NCBI GenBank assembly: GCA_014323545.1
Contig: CP058647.1
Location: forward strand, 2,396,001 to 2,460,000
Direction of reading: 5' to 3'
DNA: 64,000 nucleotides
From: Hyphobacterium sp. CCMP332
Lineage (GTDB): Bacteria > Bacteroidota > Bacteroidia > Cytophagales > CCMP332
In this document: piece after piece, positions 17,175-26,931 of the stretch
Layout: each line of letters starts with the position of its first letter
Position numbering within the stretch: position 1 is the first letter of the stretch
Program-made: the position numbers and the translations under genes
The notes under the pieces: generated by a model
What the model was told of the DNA's origin: nothing
Seen by the model: the letters and a program-made list of their open reading frames with translations, nothing else
Database searches by the model: none

Positions 17175-17901
17175 TATATACATCATAGTTTTTTCTGCAG
17201 TATTAACAGTCGTTCTCGGTGGACTTCTGGCATTGGCAGCAGTTGGTCTAAAACCCGAGCAAAAAAAACAGGAAGACCTTTTTAAAAAGAAATCAATTTT
17301 AGGAGCTGTAATGGAAATTGGCCCTGAGGATGATGTTTTGAAAATTTACGAAAAGGAAATTCAATCCTATGTGGTTGATGCGGAAGGTAAAAGGGTCGAT
17401 GAAGTAAATGGTGAAAAAGTAGAAGCGGAAAATATTGAAGTGGGGAAGGAATTTAAAAAAGCCCCTGAAGACAGATTATACCCGGTATTTGAAAAGCTAA
17501 ATGAATCGGGAAATATTCAATGTTATATTTTACCTGTTTATGGAAATGGCCTTTGGGATAAAATTTATGGATATATGGCAGTGGAGCAAGACGGGAATAC
17601 GTTGGCAGGAGCTGTTTTTGATCATATTTCCGAAACACCAGGTCTCGGAGCCAGAATTACTGAAAAAGAATTTCAAAAAAGGCTGGTAGGTAAAAAAATA
17701 AAAGATGAAAACGGTAAACTAGTTGGTATTACTGTTCTTAAGGGAGAAGGAAATAATCCGACCGATCCGCACAAAATTGATGGATTATCCGGAGCAACAA
17801 TTACTTCTAAGGGTGTACAGAAAATGATTTACAATTATATGGATCATTATTTGCCCTTTTTTGAAAAGAAAACAAGTGGTTCTAACATAAGCATGAACTA
17901 A
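17161..17901 (+). CDS. nqrC: Na+-translocating NADH:quinone reductase subunit C
   Basis: 246 aa, GTG start inside the last codons of nqrB (14-base overlap). One N-terminal transmembrane helix (residues ~7-29) is followed by a periplasmic domain with the flavinylation motif DGLSGATITSKG; Thr213 is the predicted FMN attachment site added by ApbE, whose gene is not in the window. SETPGLGARI is a second family motif. Confidence 0.95.
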   Translation: MQQSNIYIIVFSAVLTVVLGGLLALAAVGLKPEQKKQEDLFKKKSILGAVMEIGPEDDVLKIYEKEIQSYVVDAEGKRVDEVNGEKVEAENIEVGKEFKKAPEDRLYPVFEKLNESGNIQCYILPVYGNGLWDKIYGYMAVEQDGNTLAGAVFDHISETPGLGARITEKEFQKRLVGKKIKDENGKLVGITVLKGEGNNPTDPHKIDGLSGATITSKGVQKMIYNYMDHYLPFFEKKTSGSNISMN

Positions 17902-17907
17902 AAAAAT

Positions 17908-18594
17908 ATGAGTACTGAAACTTTAGAACAAGATCAAATTCAGGAGCAAGAAGTAGTAAAAGCTCCCAGTGAGGCACTTTTATCAAAGAGGCGAAAAAAG
18001 TTAATGTCGGATCCTCTAGATGAAGATAATCCAATTACTGTTCAGGTTTTGGGCATATGTTCTGCTTTGGCTGTGACTACCCAAATGAAGCCTACATTGG
18101 TTATGGCAATAGCAGTAATAGCCGTTATTGTTTTTTCAAATTTGATTATTTCCTTATTGCGAAATTTAATTCCAAACAGGGTCCGAATAATCGTTCAATT
18201 GTCGGTTATCGCTTCATTAGTTGTTTTGGTTGACCAGGTTTTAAAAGCCTATTTCTTCGATATCTCAAAGATATTATCGGTTTTTGTAGGTTTGATCATT
18301 ACAAATTGCATTGTAATGGGACGTTTAGAAGCCTTTGCCATGGGGAATAAACCCTATGATTCATTGTTGGATGGATTAGGTAGTGGATTGGGTTATGCCT
18401 GGATCATTCTGGCAGTAGCTTTTTTCAGAGAACTTTTAGGATCCGGATCAGTATTTGGATTTAAAGTTTTCGAAGTAGCCGGCATTCCTTATGCAAATAA
18501 TGGATTAATGGTGAATTCAATAGGTGCCTTCCTGATTATTGGAATTATAATCTGGGTACAAAGGGCGAGAAACGGATACGTAGAACACAATTAA
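17908..18594 (+). CDS. nqrD: Na+-translocating NADH:quinone reductase subunit D
   Basis: 228 aa integral membrane subunit. [18 protein letters not shown] and [15 protein letters not shown] are family signatures; the latter includes a Cys of the membrane iron site shared with NqrE. The protein carries an unusual charged N-terminal extension of about 24 residues ([19 protein letters not shown]) before the normal [13 protein letters not shown] start. Six bases after nqrC. Confidence 0.95.
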   Translation: MSTETLEQDQIQEQEVVKAPSEALLSKRRKKLMSDPLDEDNPITVQVLGICSALAVTTQMKPTLVMAIAVIAVIVFSNLIISLLRNLIPNRVRIIVQLSVIASLVVLVDQVLKAYFFDISKILSVFVGLIITNCIVMGRLEAFAMGNKPYDSLLDGLGSGLGYAWIILAVAFFRELLGSGSVFGFKVFEVAGIPYANNGLMVNSIGAFLIIGIIIWVQRARNGYVEHN

Positions 18595-18601
18595 TATTCT
18601 T

Positions 18602-19213
18602 ATGGAATTATTTAATCTCGGTATTAAATCGATCTTTATTAACAATATGATTTTTGCATACTTTCTGGGTATGTGTTCATATTTGGCCGTTTCCAAGAAA
18701 GTATCAACTGCAATGGGCCTTGGTTTGGCTGTTGTTTTTGTATTGACAATAACAGTTCCGGCAAACTGGCTTTTGACAGAATTTGTATTGAAAGAAGGAG
18801 CGCTGACATGGTTGGGTGCTGATTTTGCAGAAGTTGATTTGAGCTTTTTAACCTTTATTATGTTTATCGCCGTCATAGCAGCGATGGTGCAACTGGTTGA
18901 AATGGTAATCGAAAAAGTATCACCTGCATTATACGGTTCCTTAGGTATTTTTCTTCCTTTAATTGCAGTAAACTGTGCCATTCTAGGATCGTCATTATTT
19001 ATGGTGACTTATGAATACAATTTGGCAGAAGCAACCGTATTTGGATTTTCTTCAGGTATCGGATGGCTTTTAGCTATTATTGCGATTGCGGCGATTAGAG
19101 AAAAATTAAAATATTCGAATGTACCTGATCCATTAAAAGGCTTGGGAATTACATTCATAATTACCGGATTGATGGGAATCGCTTTTATGTCATTTATGGG
19201 CATTTCCCTTTAA
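18602..19213 (+). CDS. nqrE: Na+-translocating NADH:quinone reductase subunit E
   Basis: 203 aa, six predicted membrane helices. [11 protein letters not shown]-like and [13 protein letters not shown] segments carry the paired Cys (NqrE side of the intramembrane [2Fe-2S] centre). Normal length. It is the last nqr gene here: a terminator follows and the next gene is an unrelated lipoprotein, so nqrF (the NADH-oxidising FAD/2Fe-2S subunit) must be encoded elsewhere. Confidence 0.95.
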   Translation: MELFNLGIKSIFINNMIFAYFLGMCSYLAVSKKVSTAMGLGLAVVFVLTITVPANWLLTEFVLKEGALTWLGADFAEVDLSFLTFIMFIAVIAAMVQLVEMVIEKVSPALYGSLGIFLPLIAVNCAILGSSLFMVTYEYNLAEATVFGFSSGIGWLLAIIAIAAIREKLKYSNVPDPLKGLGITFIITGLMGIAFMSFMGISL

Positions 19214-19260
19214 TTATTAAATATTTCGCTTCGGTAATTGCCGAATTTATCCACTTATGT

Positions 19261-19292
19261 AAAAAGACAGACGATTTGTTTGTCTTTTTATA
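19261..19292 (+). terminator. Terminator after nqrE
   Basis: Stem AAAAAGACA / TGTCTTTTT (19261-19269 with 19281-19289) with a short loop and T-rich tail, about 50 bases after the nqrE stop. It marks the operon end. Confidence 0.75.
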
Positions 19293-19319
19293 TTTTTGGA
19301 CGTCAAATAAAATTAAAAA

Positions 19320-20414
19320 ATGCGCGTATTCGTAATTCTTATACTTTCAATTATTCTTTTTAATGCTTGCAGTACAGATCTGGATGTAAACGCAGATTTT
19401 AGGGAAACTCCTATTATGTTTGGCCTGATTAATCAAAGCGATTCGATAAATTATATCAGACTTCAAAAAGCATACAGCAATCAGGATGGAAATGCTTTGG
19501 AAATAGCCAAGAATTTTGATTCACTTTATTACGACACAACCAAGGTTAAATTAACGCTTTTGGAGCTAGACAGACAAAATGGGGATACAAGCGAAGTAGA
19601 TGTATTAGTACCAGAATACAATGAAAATAAAGCTCCTGGCGAATTTGCAGCACCCGGGCAGTACGTTTATAAAACCGATTTCAAAGATTTTAAAACCGAT
19701 GGATACGAGTATATTTTTAAATTTAAAAATACGGAATCTGGATTGGAAGCTACGGCAGCTACTGATATTATAGATTGTGAAAGAATTATAGCACCGATAC
19801 GATATTCCTGTAGAGATTTTGAATTCGAAGGTTCTTTAAGAAGAAATTTAGATTTTAATGAAGATGGCAGTATGAACCCGCTGTCTTTTCTAGAATTTGA
19901 AGGTCCTGAGAATGCTGCTTTTTTCTCTCTTGAAGCTGTTGTAGAATATACTGTTGAATATGAAGAAGAAGATCGAGACCGAGATACTTTTAGTACAAAA
20001 GATAATGTGTGGTCGGTAATCACACTTGATCTCGATGAAAATGTTCCGGGAAAATCATATGGGAGCAATGGTACCATTCCTATTGGTGAAACAGCATTTG
20101 GATCTTACTTGTCAAGAGTCATTGACACTGAAAATGATGAGGAAAATGGTGTTATTTCAAGAGCGCTTCTTAATATTCAGTTCACTTTTTATTACTACAA
20201 TGAATCGTATGAAAATTATCTGGAAGTGAATGGTAATTTTAACCCACTTTCGCAAACCAGGCCACTCTATACTAACGTAGACAATGGATTGGGTTTGATC
20301 GCATCACGCAATATTTTAGTTACTAATAAATTGCCAATTTCAGTTGTAAGTAACTTTAATAATACCAACTATTTTAGCAGTTGGCCTGACCTCAAGTTCT
20401 TTTTTGAGGAATAA
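19320..20414 (+). CDS. Outer-membrane or periplasmic lipoprotein, family not recognised
   Basis: 364 aa. Type II signal peptide with lipobox LFNAC (Cys17) followed by STDLDVNADF. The N-terminal part (PIMFGLINQSDSINYIRLQKAY) reads like a small beta-sandwich found in lipoproteins of Bacteroidota; the rest is beta-rich, acidic and soluble, with no catalytic motif I can name. It sits alone between the nqr terminator and dnaK. No function is proposed. Confidence 0.75.
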   Translation: MRVFVILILSIILFNACSTDLDVNADFRETPIMFGLINQSDSINYIRLQKAYSNQDGNALEIAKNFDSLYYDTTKVKLTLLELDRQNGDTSEVDVLVPEYNENKAPGEFAAPGQYVYKTDFKDFKTDGYEYIFKFKNTESGLEATAATDIIDCERIIAPIRYSCRDFEFEGSLRRNLDFNEDGSMNPLSFLEFEGPENAAFFSLEAVVEYTVEYEEEDRDRDTFSTKDNVWSVITLDLDENVPGKSYGSNGTIPIGETAFGSYLSRVIDTENDEENGVISRALLNIQFTFYYYNESYENYLEVNGNFNPLSQTRPLYTNVDNGLGLIASRNILVTNKLPISVVSNFNNTNYFSSWPDLKFFFEE

Positions 20415-20439
20415 TTATGTCAATATGACAGATAATTAT
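20411..20439. promoter_or_regulatory. Palindrome upstream of dnaK, possible activator or repressor site
   Basis: Core TGTCA-ATA-TGACA (20418-20430) is a perfect 5-bp inverted repeat, flanked on both sides by ATAATTAT (20411-20418 and 20432-20439). It begins at the stop codon of the preceding gene and ends 15 bases before the sigma-54-like promoter, the right side for an enhancer-binding protein or heat-shock regulator. Binding protein unknown. Confidence 0.55.
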
Positions 20440-20453
20440 ATCTGAATTCCACT

Positions 20454-20468
20454 TGGCATAATGCTTGT
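20454..20468 (+). promoter_or_regulatory. Sigma-54-like promoter for dnaK
   Basis: TGGCAT-N5-TTGT matches the sigma-54 consensus TGGCAC-N5-TTGC at all but two positions, with the correct 12-base spacing between the GG of the -24 element (20455-20456) and the GT of the -12 element (20467-20468). Transcription would start near 20480, about 27 bases before the dnaK ATG. No TAnnTTTG box is present in this gap. Confidence 0.5.
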
Positions 20469-20506
20469 CCGTCCCATGTAAAGAATAAAAATAACATTAA
20501 GAACGC

Positions 20507-22432
20507 ATGGGAAAAATAATAGGAATAGATTTAGGAACTACCAATTCCGTCGTAGCTGTAATGGAGGGAAATGAACCTGTCGTTATACCAAATAGCGAAG
20601 GGAAAAGAACCACACCTTCTGTTGTAGCATTTTTAGATGGAGGTAAAGGAGAGAGAAAAGTAGGTGATCCTGCAAAACGACAGGCCATAACAAATCCTGA
20701 AAATACGATTATGTCCATAAAAAGATTTATGGGTCGTACATTCAGCGATGCAAAGAAAGAAACAGAAAATATATCTTATAAGCTCGAAAAGGGTACTAAC
20801 GATACACCGAGAGTTAAAATAGGAGACAGAAATTATACTCCACAGGAAATTTCAGCTATGATTCTTCAAAAAATGAAGGCAACGGCTGAAGATTATCTGG
20901 GTACAACAGTTACCGAAGCGGTAATCACCGTACCGGCTTATTTTAATGATTCTCAAAGACAAGCTACGAAAGAGGCCGGTCAGATTGCAGGCCTGGAAGT
21001 AAAAAGAATTATTAACGAGCCTACGGCGGCGGCTTTGGCCTACGGTCTGGACAAGAAAAATCAGGATATAAAAATAGCTGTTTTTGATTTGGGTGGAGGT
21101 ACATTTGATATTTCCGTCCTTGAATTGGGAGACGGTGTATTTGAAGTAAAGTCTACCGATGGTGACACACACCTTGGTGGAGATGATTTTGACCAGGTTA
21201 TTATTGACTGGTTATCGGCTGAATTTAAAAAAGACGAAGGCATTGATTTAACAAAAGATCCAATGGCTCTTCAAAGATTAAAAGAAGCCGCCGAGAAAGC
21301 TAAGATTGAATTATCAAGCAGTACCAGTACTGAAATTAACCTGCCATATATTATGCCGGTTGATGGGATACCAAAACACCTTGTAAAAACGCTTACAAGA
21401 GCCAAATTTGAACAGCTTTCTGATACTTTGATAAAAAGAACGCTTGAGCCGGTGAAAAAGGCCGTTAAAAACTCAGGCTTTAGCACAAATGAAATCGACG
21501 AAGTCATCTTAGTCGGTGGATCTACAAGAATTCCTAAAATTCAGGAAGAGGTTGAAAAATTCTTTGGAAAGAAACCTTCTAAAGGCGTTAATCCTGACGA
21601 AGTTGTAGCCATAGGTGCTTCAATTCAAGGAGGAGTATTAACAGGAGAAGTTAAAGATGTTCTTTTGTTGGATGTTACTCCGCTTTCTTTGGGTATCGAA
21701 ACTGTTGGCGGTGTATTTACAAAATTAATCGAAGCTAACAGCACCATACCTACTAAGAAGTCAGAAGTATTCTCTACAGCAGCTGATAATCAGCCTTCTG
21801 TTGAGATTCACGTTCTTCAGGGTGAAAGATCGATGGCAAAAGACAATAGAACCATTGGTAAATTTCATTTGGATGGAATTCCACCGGCACCAAGAGGTGT
21901 GCCACAGGTAGAAGTATCATTTGATATTGATGCCAACGGAATTTTAAATGTTTCTGCAAAAGACAAAGGAACCGGTAAGGAGCAAAAAATTAGAATTGAA
22001 GCTTCTTCTGGCTTATCCGATGAAGAAATAGAAAAAATGAAGCAGGAAGCAGAAGCCAACGCTGAAACTGACAAGCAGGCGAAAGAGCAGGCAGATAAAG
22101 TCAATGCAGCTGATGCTATGATTTTCCAAACTGAGAAACAATTAAGTGAGTTTGGTGAAAAATTATCTGATGCCAATAAGTCGAGCATCGAATCTGCACT
22201 TGAAAAATTGAAAAAAGCTCATGAATCTAAAGATCTTGCTGCCATTGATACAGCAATGGAAGAGATCAATACAGCATGGCAAAATGCATCAAGTGAGATT
22301 TATCAGGCACAACAAGAGGCAGGCCAGACAGAAGGAGCGGAAAACTCCAATGAAGCAGGTACTGAATCGTCAGATGATCCTGATGTTACTGATGTAGATT
22401 ATGAAGAAGTAGATTCAGAAAATAAAAAGTAA
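20507..22432 (+). CDS. dnaK: Molecular chaperone DnaK (Hsp70)
   Basis: 641 aa. The ATPase domain begins [18 protein letters not shown] and contains the phosphate-2 loop [14 protein letters not shown]; the linker [18 protein letters not shown] leads into the substrate-binding domain, and the C terminus ends in an acidic tail ([18 protein letters not shown]), typical of full-length DnaK. It folds nascent and stress-damaged proteins with DnaJ/GrpE, which are not adjacent. Upstream are a palindrome and a sigma-54-like promoter; a terminator follows. Confidence 0.99.
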   Translation: MGKIIGIDLGTTNSVVAVMEGNEPVVIPNSEGKRTTPSVVAFLDGGKGERKVGDPAKRQAITNPENTIMSIKRFMGRTFSDAKKETENISYKLEKGTNDTPRVKIGDRNYTPQEISAMILQKMKATAEDYLGTTVTEAVITVPAYFNDSQRQATKEAGQIAGLEVKRIINEPTAAALAYGLDKKNQDIKIAVFDLGGGTFDISVLELGDGVFEVKSTDGDTHLGGDDFDQVIIDWLSAEFKKDEGIDLTKDPMALQRLKEAAEKAKIELSSSTSTEINLPYIMPVDGIPKHLVKTLTRAKFEQLSDTLIKRTLEPVKKAVKNSGFSTNEIDEVILVGGSTRIPKIQEEVEKFFGKKPSKGVNPDEVVAIGASIQGGVLTGEVKDVLLLDVTPLSLGIETVGGVFTKLIEANSTIPTKKSEVFSTAADNQPSVEIHVLQGERSMAKDNRTIGKFHLDGIPPAPRGVPQVEVSFDIDANGILNVSAKDKGTGKEQKIRIEASSGLSDEEIEKMKQEAEANAETDKQAKEQADKVNAADAMIFQTEKQLSEFGEKLSDANKSSIESALEKLKKAHESKDLAAIDTAMEEINTAWQNASSEIYQAQQEAGQTEGAENSNEAGTESSDDPDVTDVDYEEVDSENKK

Positions 22433-22453
22433 TCTGAATTTTAAAATTAAACG

Positions 22454-22483
22454 AAGCCCGCTTATTTTAGGCGGGCTTTTTTT
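22454..22483 (+). terminator. Terminator after dnaK
   Basis: Stem AAGCCCGC / GCGGGCTT (22454-22461 with 22471-22478), 9-base loop, then a run of T. The ATG of the next gene begins right after the T tract. Confidence 0.88.
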
Positions 22484-22822
22484 ATGGACAAATTTTCATT
22501 TTTCAGTAGTGTATTCGACGTAGTCAAACTTATCCCGGAAGGCCGTGTAACTTCCTATGGTGCAATTGCAAAATATCTTGGTGCTAAATCGGGTGCGCGT
22601 ATGGTCGGCTGGGCTTTGAATCAAAGTATAACAAACAAAGATCCTATTCCTGCACACAGGGTAGTAAACAGACAGGGATTACTCACTGGCAAAATTCACT
22701 TTCCAGGCGATTCCATGGAAAGGGAACTTAAAAAGGAAGGACTAATAATCGAAAATGATAAAATATTAAACTTTCGCGAGCGCTTTTGGGATCCGGAAAC
22801 AGAATTGGATGTATTAAACTAA
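22484..22822 (+). CDS. Alkyltransferase-like protein (ATL), MGMT family without the active-site Cys
   Basis: 112 aa, only the MGMT C-terminal DNA-binding domain. The helix-turn-helix region and Arg finger lie in SYGAIAKYLGAKSGARMVGWAL. The alkyl-acceptor motif PCHR of true methyltransferases is PAHR here (Ala57), so it cannot repair by alkyl transfer. ATL proteins flip O6-alkylguanine and hand lesions to nucleotide excision repair. The start ATG follows the dnaK terminator T tract directly, and no separate promoter is evident, so expression may come from read-through or a promoter inside dnaK. Confidence 0.88.
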   Translation: MDKFSFFSSVFDVVKLIPEGRVTSYGAIAKYLGAKSGARMVGWALNQSITNKDPIPAHRVVNRQGLLTGKIHFPGDSMERELKKEGLIIENDKILNFRERFWDPETELDVLN

Positions 22823-22915
22823 GACGATTTTGCATGATTTTCTTATTATTCACTTTTAATCCGGTTTAAAAAGAAAATGCTTTAAAAAATTTTAATTTAG
22901 CCCAAAATCTAAACT

Positions 22916-24115
22916 ATGAACCCTGAAATTCTTTCCTCCCGTATTAAAGCAATGAAACCTTCTGCCACCATTGCTATGGCTCAAAGGGCAAGAGAACTTT
23001 CCTCAAAAGGTGTGGATGTTATAAACCTGAGTTTGGGAGAACCAGATTTTCATACACCGGAACACATTAAGGAAGGAGGTATTAAAGGAATAAGAGAAAA
23101 CTACACTTCCTATCCACCGATTCCCGGCTATTTAGATTTAAGAGAAGCTATTGCAGCAAAACTAAAACGAGACAATAATCTAGACTATTCCGCAAAACAA
23201 ATTGTGGTTAGTACCGGGGCAAAGCAAAGTATTGCGAATGTCATGTTATGTCTTCTGGATCCAGGAGATGAAGTCATAGTATTTACACCCTATTGGGTAT
23301 CCTATGTTTCTCTGATTAAACTGGCCGAAGGAAAACCCGTTTTAGTGGAGGGATCACTCGAGAATAAATTTAAGGTCGATCCAAGGGATTTTGAAAAGGC
23401 AATTGGTCCAAAAACAAAAGCGGTCATTTTTTCTTCGCCCTCAAATCCAACCGGAACTGTTTATACTAAAAAAGAACTTGGTGAATTTGCCTCAGTTATT
23501 AAAAAATTTCCAAATCTGTTCGTCATTTCAGATGAGATATACGAGTACATTAATTTCCTTGGAGAACATTCGTCCATTGCTTCATTTCCGGAAATAAAAG
23601 ACCAGGTTGTGTTGGTAAATGGATTTTCTAAAGGTTTTGCAATGACCGGATGGAGAGTCGGGTACATTGCTGCTGCACAGGAATTGGCATCGGCTTGTGA
23701 TAAAATACAGGGACAGTTTACTTCTGCTACCTGTTCAATCGCCCAAAGAGCAGCACTTACCGCGGCAAGCTCAGATTTAAAGGAAACCTTTAAAATGCGC
23801 GATGCTTTTAGAAAACGCAGAGATATTGTTTTAGAACTGCTCAATCAAATACCCGGAATTAAAACATATGTACCTGATGGTGCATTTTATATTTTTCCCG
23901 AAATAGACCATTACTTTGGGAAATCAAAAGGTGATTTTACAATCAAAGATTCGGTTGATTTTTGCATGTATTTATTAAGCGACAGTCACGTGTCGACCGT
24001 GGCTGGATCGGCTTTTGGAGCACCAAAATGTTTTAGAATGTCCTTTGCCGCTTCCGAAGATCAATTGAAAGAAGCAGTGAGAAGAATTTCAAAAAGCTTG
24101 TCTGAACTATCTTAA
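22916..24115 (+). CDS. Pyridoxal-phosphate aminotransferase, aspartate aminotransferase type (class I)
   Basis: 399 aa. Fold-type I aminotransferase; NLSLGEPDFHTPEHI is the N-terminal substrate motif, SSPSNPTGTVY the PLP-contact loop, and GFSKGFAMTGWRVGY holds the Schiff-base Lys and the phosphate/carboxylate-binding Arg. The motifs fit the Igamma aspartate aminotransferase/prephenate aminotransferase group. Stop overlaps the next gene start (TAATG), so the two are coupled. The physiological amino donor is not certain from sequence. Confidence 0.9.
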   Translation: MNPEILSSRIKAMKPSATIAMAQRARELSSKGVDVINLSLGEPDFHTPEHIKEGGIKGIRENYTSYPPIPGYLDLREAIAAKLKRDNNLDYSAKQIVVSTGAKQSIANVMLCLLDPGDEVIVFTPYWVSYVSLIKLAEGKPVLVEGSLENKFKVDPRDFEKAIGPKTKAVIFSSPSNPTGTVYTKKELGEFASVIKKFPNLFVISDEIYEYINFLGEHSSIASFPEIKDQVVLVNGFSKGFAMTGWRVGYIAAAQELASACDKIQGQFTSATCSIAQRAALTAASSDLKETFKMRDAFRKRRDIVLELLNQIPGIKTYVPDGAFYIFPEIDHYFGKSKGDFTIKDSVDFCMYLLSDSHVSTVAGSAFGAPKCFRMSFAASEDQLKEAVRRISKSLSELS

Positions 24116-25119
24116 TGTCAGTTTTCACCAACATATTTAAAGAATTTGATAAGCTCAAGGTGATGGTGATAGGAGATGTAATGGTCGATTCCTATTTATG
24201 GGGGAAGGTCAGCAGGATTTCTCCCGAAGCACCCGTGCCAATCGTAAATGTGGTAAAAAGAGAGAAAAGATTGGGAGGTGCGGCAAATGTAGCATTGAAT
24301 CTTATGGCACTTGGAGCCACTCCTGTTTTAGTTTCTGTGATAGGGCAGGATTCAGATGGAGATGACTTCATGAATCTTCTAAAAGATCAAAACTTTTCCA
24401 CAGCAGGAATACATCGCAGTGAAAACAGACCAACTACCATTAAACACCGGGTTTTGGGTGGTACCCAACATTTGCTAAGAGTTGATGCAGAAAACACAGA
24501 ACTTCTGGATGAAAAAGAAAATGAGTCATTAAAAAGAAAAGTTGATAAGTTAATAAGCGATTGTGATGCGCTTATTTTTGAGGATTATGATAAAGGAGTG
24601 ATCAGTGAGGACTTAATAAGTTTTGTGGTCAAAAAATGCAGAGAAAGAAATATACCGGTTGCGGTGGATCCAAAGAAAAGAAATTTCCTTTCATATAAAG
24701 AGGTAGACTTGTTTAAACCAAATTTGAAAGAATTAAAGGAGGGCCTGAATATTGAAATAATACCAAACGATAAGCATAGTTTGAAAAGAGCTTCTGATTC
24801 TTTGAGAAATGAGCTCAATCATAAAATGACATTGTTAACGCTCTCCGAACACGGTATTTTTTACGATGCTAAAACTTCAGATTTAATTCCGGCACATAGA
24901 AGAGAGATTTCTGATGTGTCAGGTGCAGGTGACACTGTTATAAGCATCGCAACTTGTTGTAAGGCTTTGGATTTACCCGAATCACTTTTGGCTGAATTAT
25001 CCAATTTGGGAGGAGGACTCGTCTGCGAACATGTTGGCGTAGTGCCGATTGAAAAAGACACCCTGCTCGAAGAAGCCATACATAGCATCGATCCAGCAAG
25101 ACATGGCCTGGGCAGATAA
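24115..25119 (+). CDS. rfaE1: D-glycero-beta-D-manno-heptose-7-phosphate kinase (RfaE1 domain)
   Basis: 334 aa PfkB/ribokinase-fold kinase. VMVIGDVMVDSYLWGKVSRI, RLGGAANVALNLMALG and the catalytic/anion-hole motif SGAGDTVIS match the kinase half of HldE; the adenylyltransferase half is absent, so it is a single-domain enzyme. It phosphorylates heptose-7-phosphate in LPS-core precursor synthesis. The 3' end overlaps trkH by 17 bases. A generic PfkB sugar kinase is the alternative. Confidence 0.85.
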   Translation: MSVFTNIFKEFDKLKVMVIGDVMVDSYLWGKVSRISPEAPVPIVNVVKREKRLGGAANVALNLMALGATPVLVSVIGQDSDGDDFMNLLKDQNFSTAGIHRSENRPTTIKHRVLGGTQHLLRVDAENTELLDEKENESLKRKVDKLISDCDALIFEDYDKGVISEDLISFVVKKCRERNIPVAVDPKKRNFLSYKEVDLFKPNLKELKEGLNIEIIPNDKHSLKRASDSLRNELNHKMTLLTLSEHGIFYDAKTSDLIPAHRREISDVSGAGDTVISIATCCKALDLPESLLAELSNLGGGLVCEHVGVVPIEKDTLLEEAIHSIDPARHGLGR

Positions 25120-26905
25120 ATTTAATAGTTTTTTATACAACACCCGTGAAAGGGTACTGCGTTCCTATAGAAATGTATTGGGCCTGGCAACGCTTATTGC
25201 CATATCAATTCTCATTGTAATATATGGCTTTGAACTTAGCCAAAAAACAATTGAAATATTATTCAATGTATTGGATCTGATTTTTGGCCTGTTTGTTTTT
25301 AGTTTCTTGCTACGACTTTTATTTAATTTCCAAAGATGGCAGTTTATCAGGGAAAATATAACTGAAAGTTTAGCCATGCTGATAATTCTTCTGCATGGAA
25401 TTACCAATTTGCTTCTCCCATTTGTACCCATTGAAACCCTTTTAAAATCAATTGGCTTTATCAATTATCCCAATGTTTACAGAGTGCTTGTAACAATGTT
25501 TTTGCTCTTTATCATTGGAATTGACTTTGTAAAAACCGGAACAAGCAACATTTTTAAGAAGGTAAGCCCTCCAACATTTTTCATATTGAGTTTTTTGGCG
25601 CTTATCGTATTGGGTACTATCCTTCTCGTTTTACCCAAAATGTCGGTAGAAGAAGGAAGTATGGATCTTGTAGATGCCCTTTTTACCGCAGTAAGTGCTT
25701 CCTGCGTTACCGGCCTGATCGTGGTTGATACGGCGAGTTATTTTACCTTTCAGGGACAGATTGTTTTACTCTTTCTTATGCAATTGGGTGGACTGGGAAT
25801 AATTTCCTTTGCAACATTTTTTGCATTTTATATTGGTCAGGGCGTTGGTATTCGACAGCAGTCATTAATTCAGGACTTCATGAGCTCTGAAAGCATATTT
25901 TCAACACAAGGATTAATTCGACAAATCATCTTTTTTACCCTCTTTATTGAAATGTTTGGAGCCTTTTTATTATTCGCATCCTGGGACCCATCTGTGGAAT
26001 TTAAAGATCTTGGGGAAAGGCTTTTTTATTCGGTATTTCATTCCGTCTCTGCTTTTTGCAATGCAGGATTTGCCTTATTTCCCGAAGGGTATTATACAGA
26101 GCAATTGAGATTCGCCTATTTCCATCATTTGATTCTGGCTGCTTTAATTATAATGGGAGGTCTGGGATTTGGAACACTGCAGGATTTGTTTTCACCGCAT
26201 AAACTCAGGGAAAGAATGGAAAAACCCTGGGTTGATTGGAAACTGAGTACAAAAGTGGTTTTATATACCTCAGGGGCTTTAATCATCATTGGTATGATTA
26301 TGATTTTACTTTTGGAAAACGACAATACTTTAAAGGGTTTGCAGACCTCTGAGAAAATTATAGACTCATTCTTTTTGTCTGTGACCTCAAGAACCGCCGG
26401 CTTTAATACACTGGATACTGCAAGTCTGAAACTGCCGACCTTGATCTTTGTAATATTTTTAATGTTCATTGGGGCTTCTCCCGGTTCTACTGGAGGAGGA
26501 ATTAAAACCTCAACTTTTTTATTGATTTTTGTTTCTGTCATAGCTACAATAAAAGGCAAAGACAGCATTGATTTGGGTAAAAGATCAATCCCGAGTGCAC
26601 TGTTATATAAGGCACTTACCGTTTTTGCATTTGCAAGTACTTATAACTTACTGGGTGTATTTGTACTTAGCATTGCCGAACCGGAAATTGCAATTTTTGA
26701 TCTTGTGTTTGAACATGTATCTGCATTCGCAACTGTGGGATTGAGCACAGGTATTACTTCAGAACTATCCGATATGGGTAAATTAATTATTATGATTTCC
26801 ATGTTTCTTGGCAGAATCGGTACTTTAACTCTTGCTGTGGCACTGGCCGGATATAAGGAACAACCTTCTTTTAGATATCCAACAGCTCATTTGATGATTG
26901 GTTAA
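25103..26905 (+). CDS. trkH: TrkH/KtrB-family potassium uptake membrane protein
   Basis: 600 aa from ATG 25103; the frame extends to 25049 inside rfaE1 but without membrane character. Four selectivity-filter-like pore loops are readable: TAVSASCVTGL, HSVSAFCNAGFALF, SVTSRTAGFNT and EHVSAFATVGLSTG. About four extra N-terminal helices precede the first pore unit, longer than minimal KtrB. K+ or Na+/K+ uptake is expected with a cytosolic RCK partner (TrkA/KtrA), which is not encoded next to it: the starch locus begins instead. Confidence 0.92.
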   Translation: MAWADKFNSFLYNTRERVLRSYRNVLGLATLIAISILIVIYGFELSQKTIEILFNVLDLIFGLFVFSFLLRLLFNFQRWQFIRENITESLAMLIILLHGITNLLLPFVPIETLLKSIGFINYPNVYRVLVTMFLLFIIGIDFVKTGTSNIFKKVSPPTFFILSFLALIVLGTILLVLPKMSVEEGSMDLVDALFTAVSASCVTGLIVVDTASYFTFQGQIVLLFLMQLGGLGIISFATFFAFYIGQGVGIRQQSLIQDFMSSESIFSTQGLIRQIIFFTLFIEMFGAFLLFASWDPSVEFKDLGERLFYSVFHSVSAFCNAGFALFPEGYYTEQLRFAYFHHLILAALIIMGGLGFGTLQDLFSPHKLRERMEKPWVDWKLSTKVVLYTSGALIIIGMIMILLLENDNTLKGLQTSEKIIDSFFLSVTSRTAGFNTLDTASLKLPTLIFVIFLMFIGASPGSTGGGIKTSTFLLIFVSVIATIKGKDSIDLGKRSIPSALLYKALTVFAFASTYNLLGVFVLSIAEPEIAIFDLVFEHVSAFATVGLSTGITSELSDMGKLIIMISMFLGRIGTLTLAVALAGYKEQPSFRYPTAHLMIG

Positions 26906-26931
26906 AAGGAATATTTTCCAAATAATACTTG

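Noticed and set aside
26125-26568. Minus-strand open frame of 147 codons inside trkH
   Set aside because: A shadow of hydrophobic membrane codons in trkH, with no start context or family motif.
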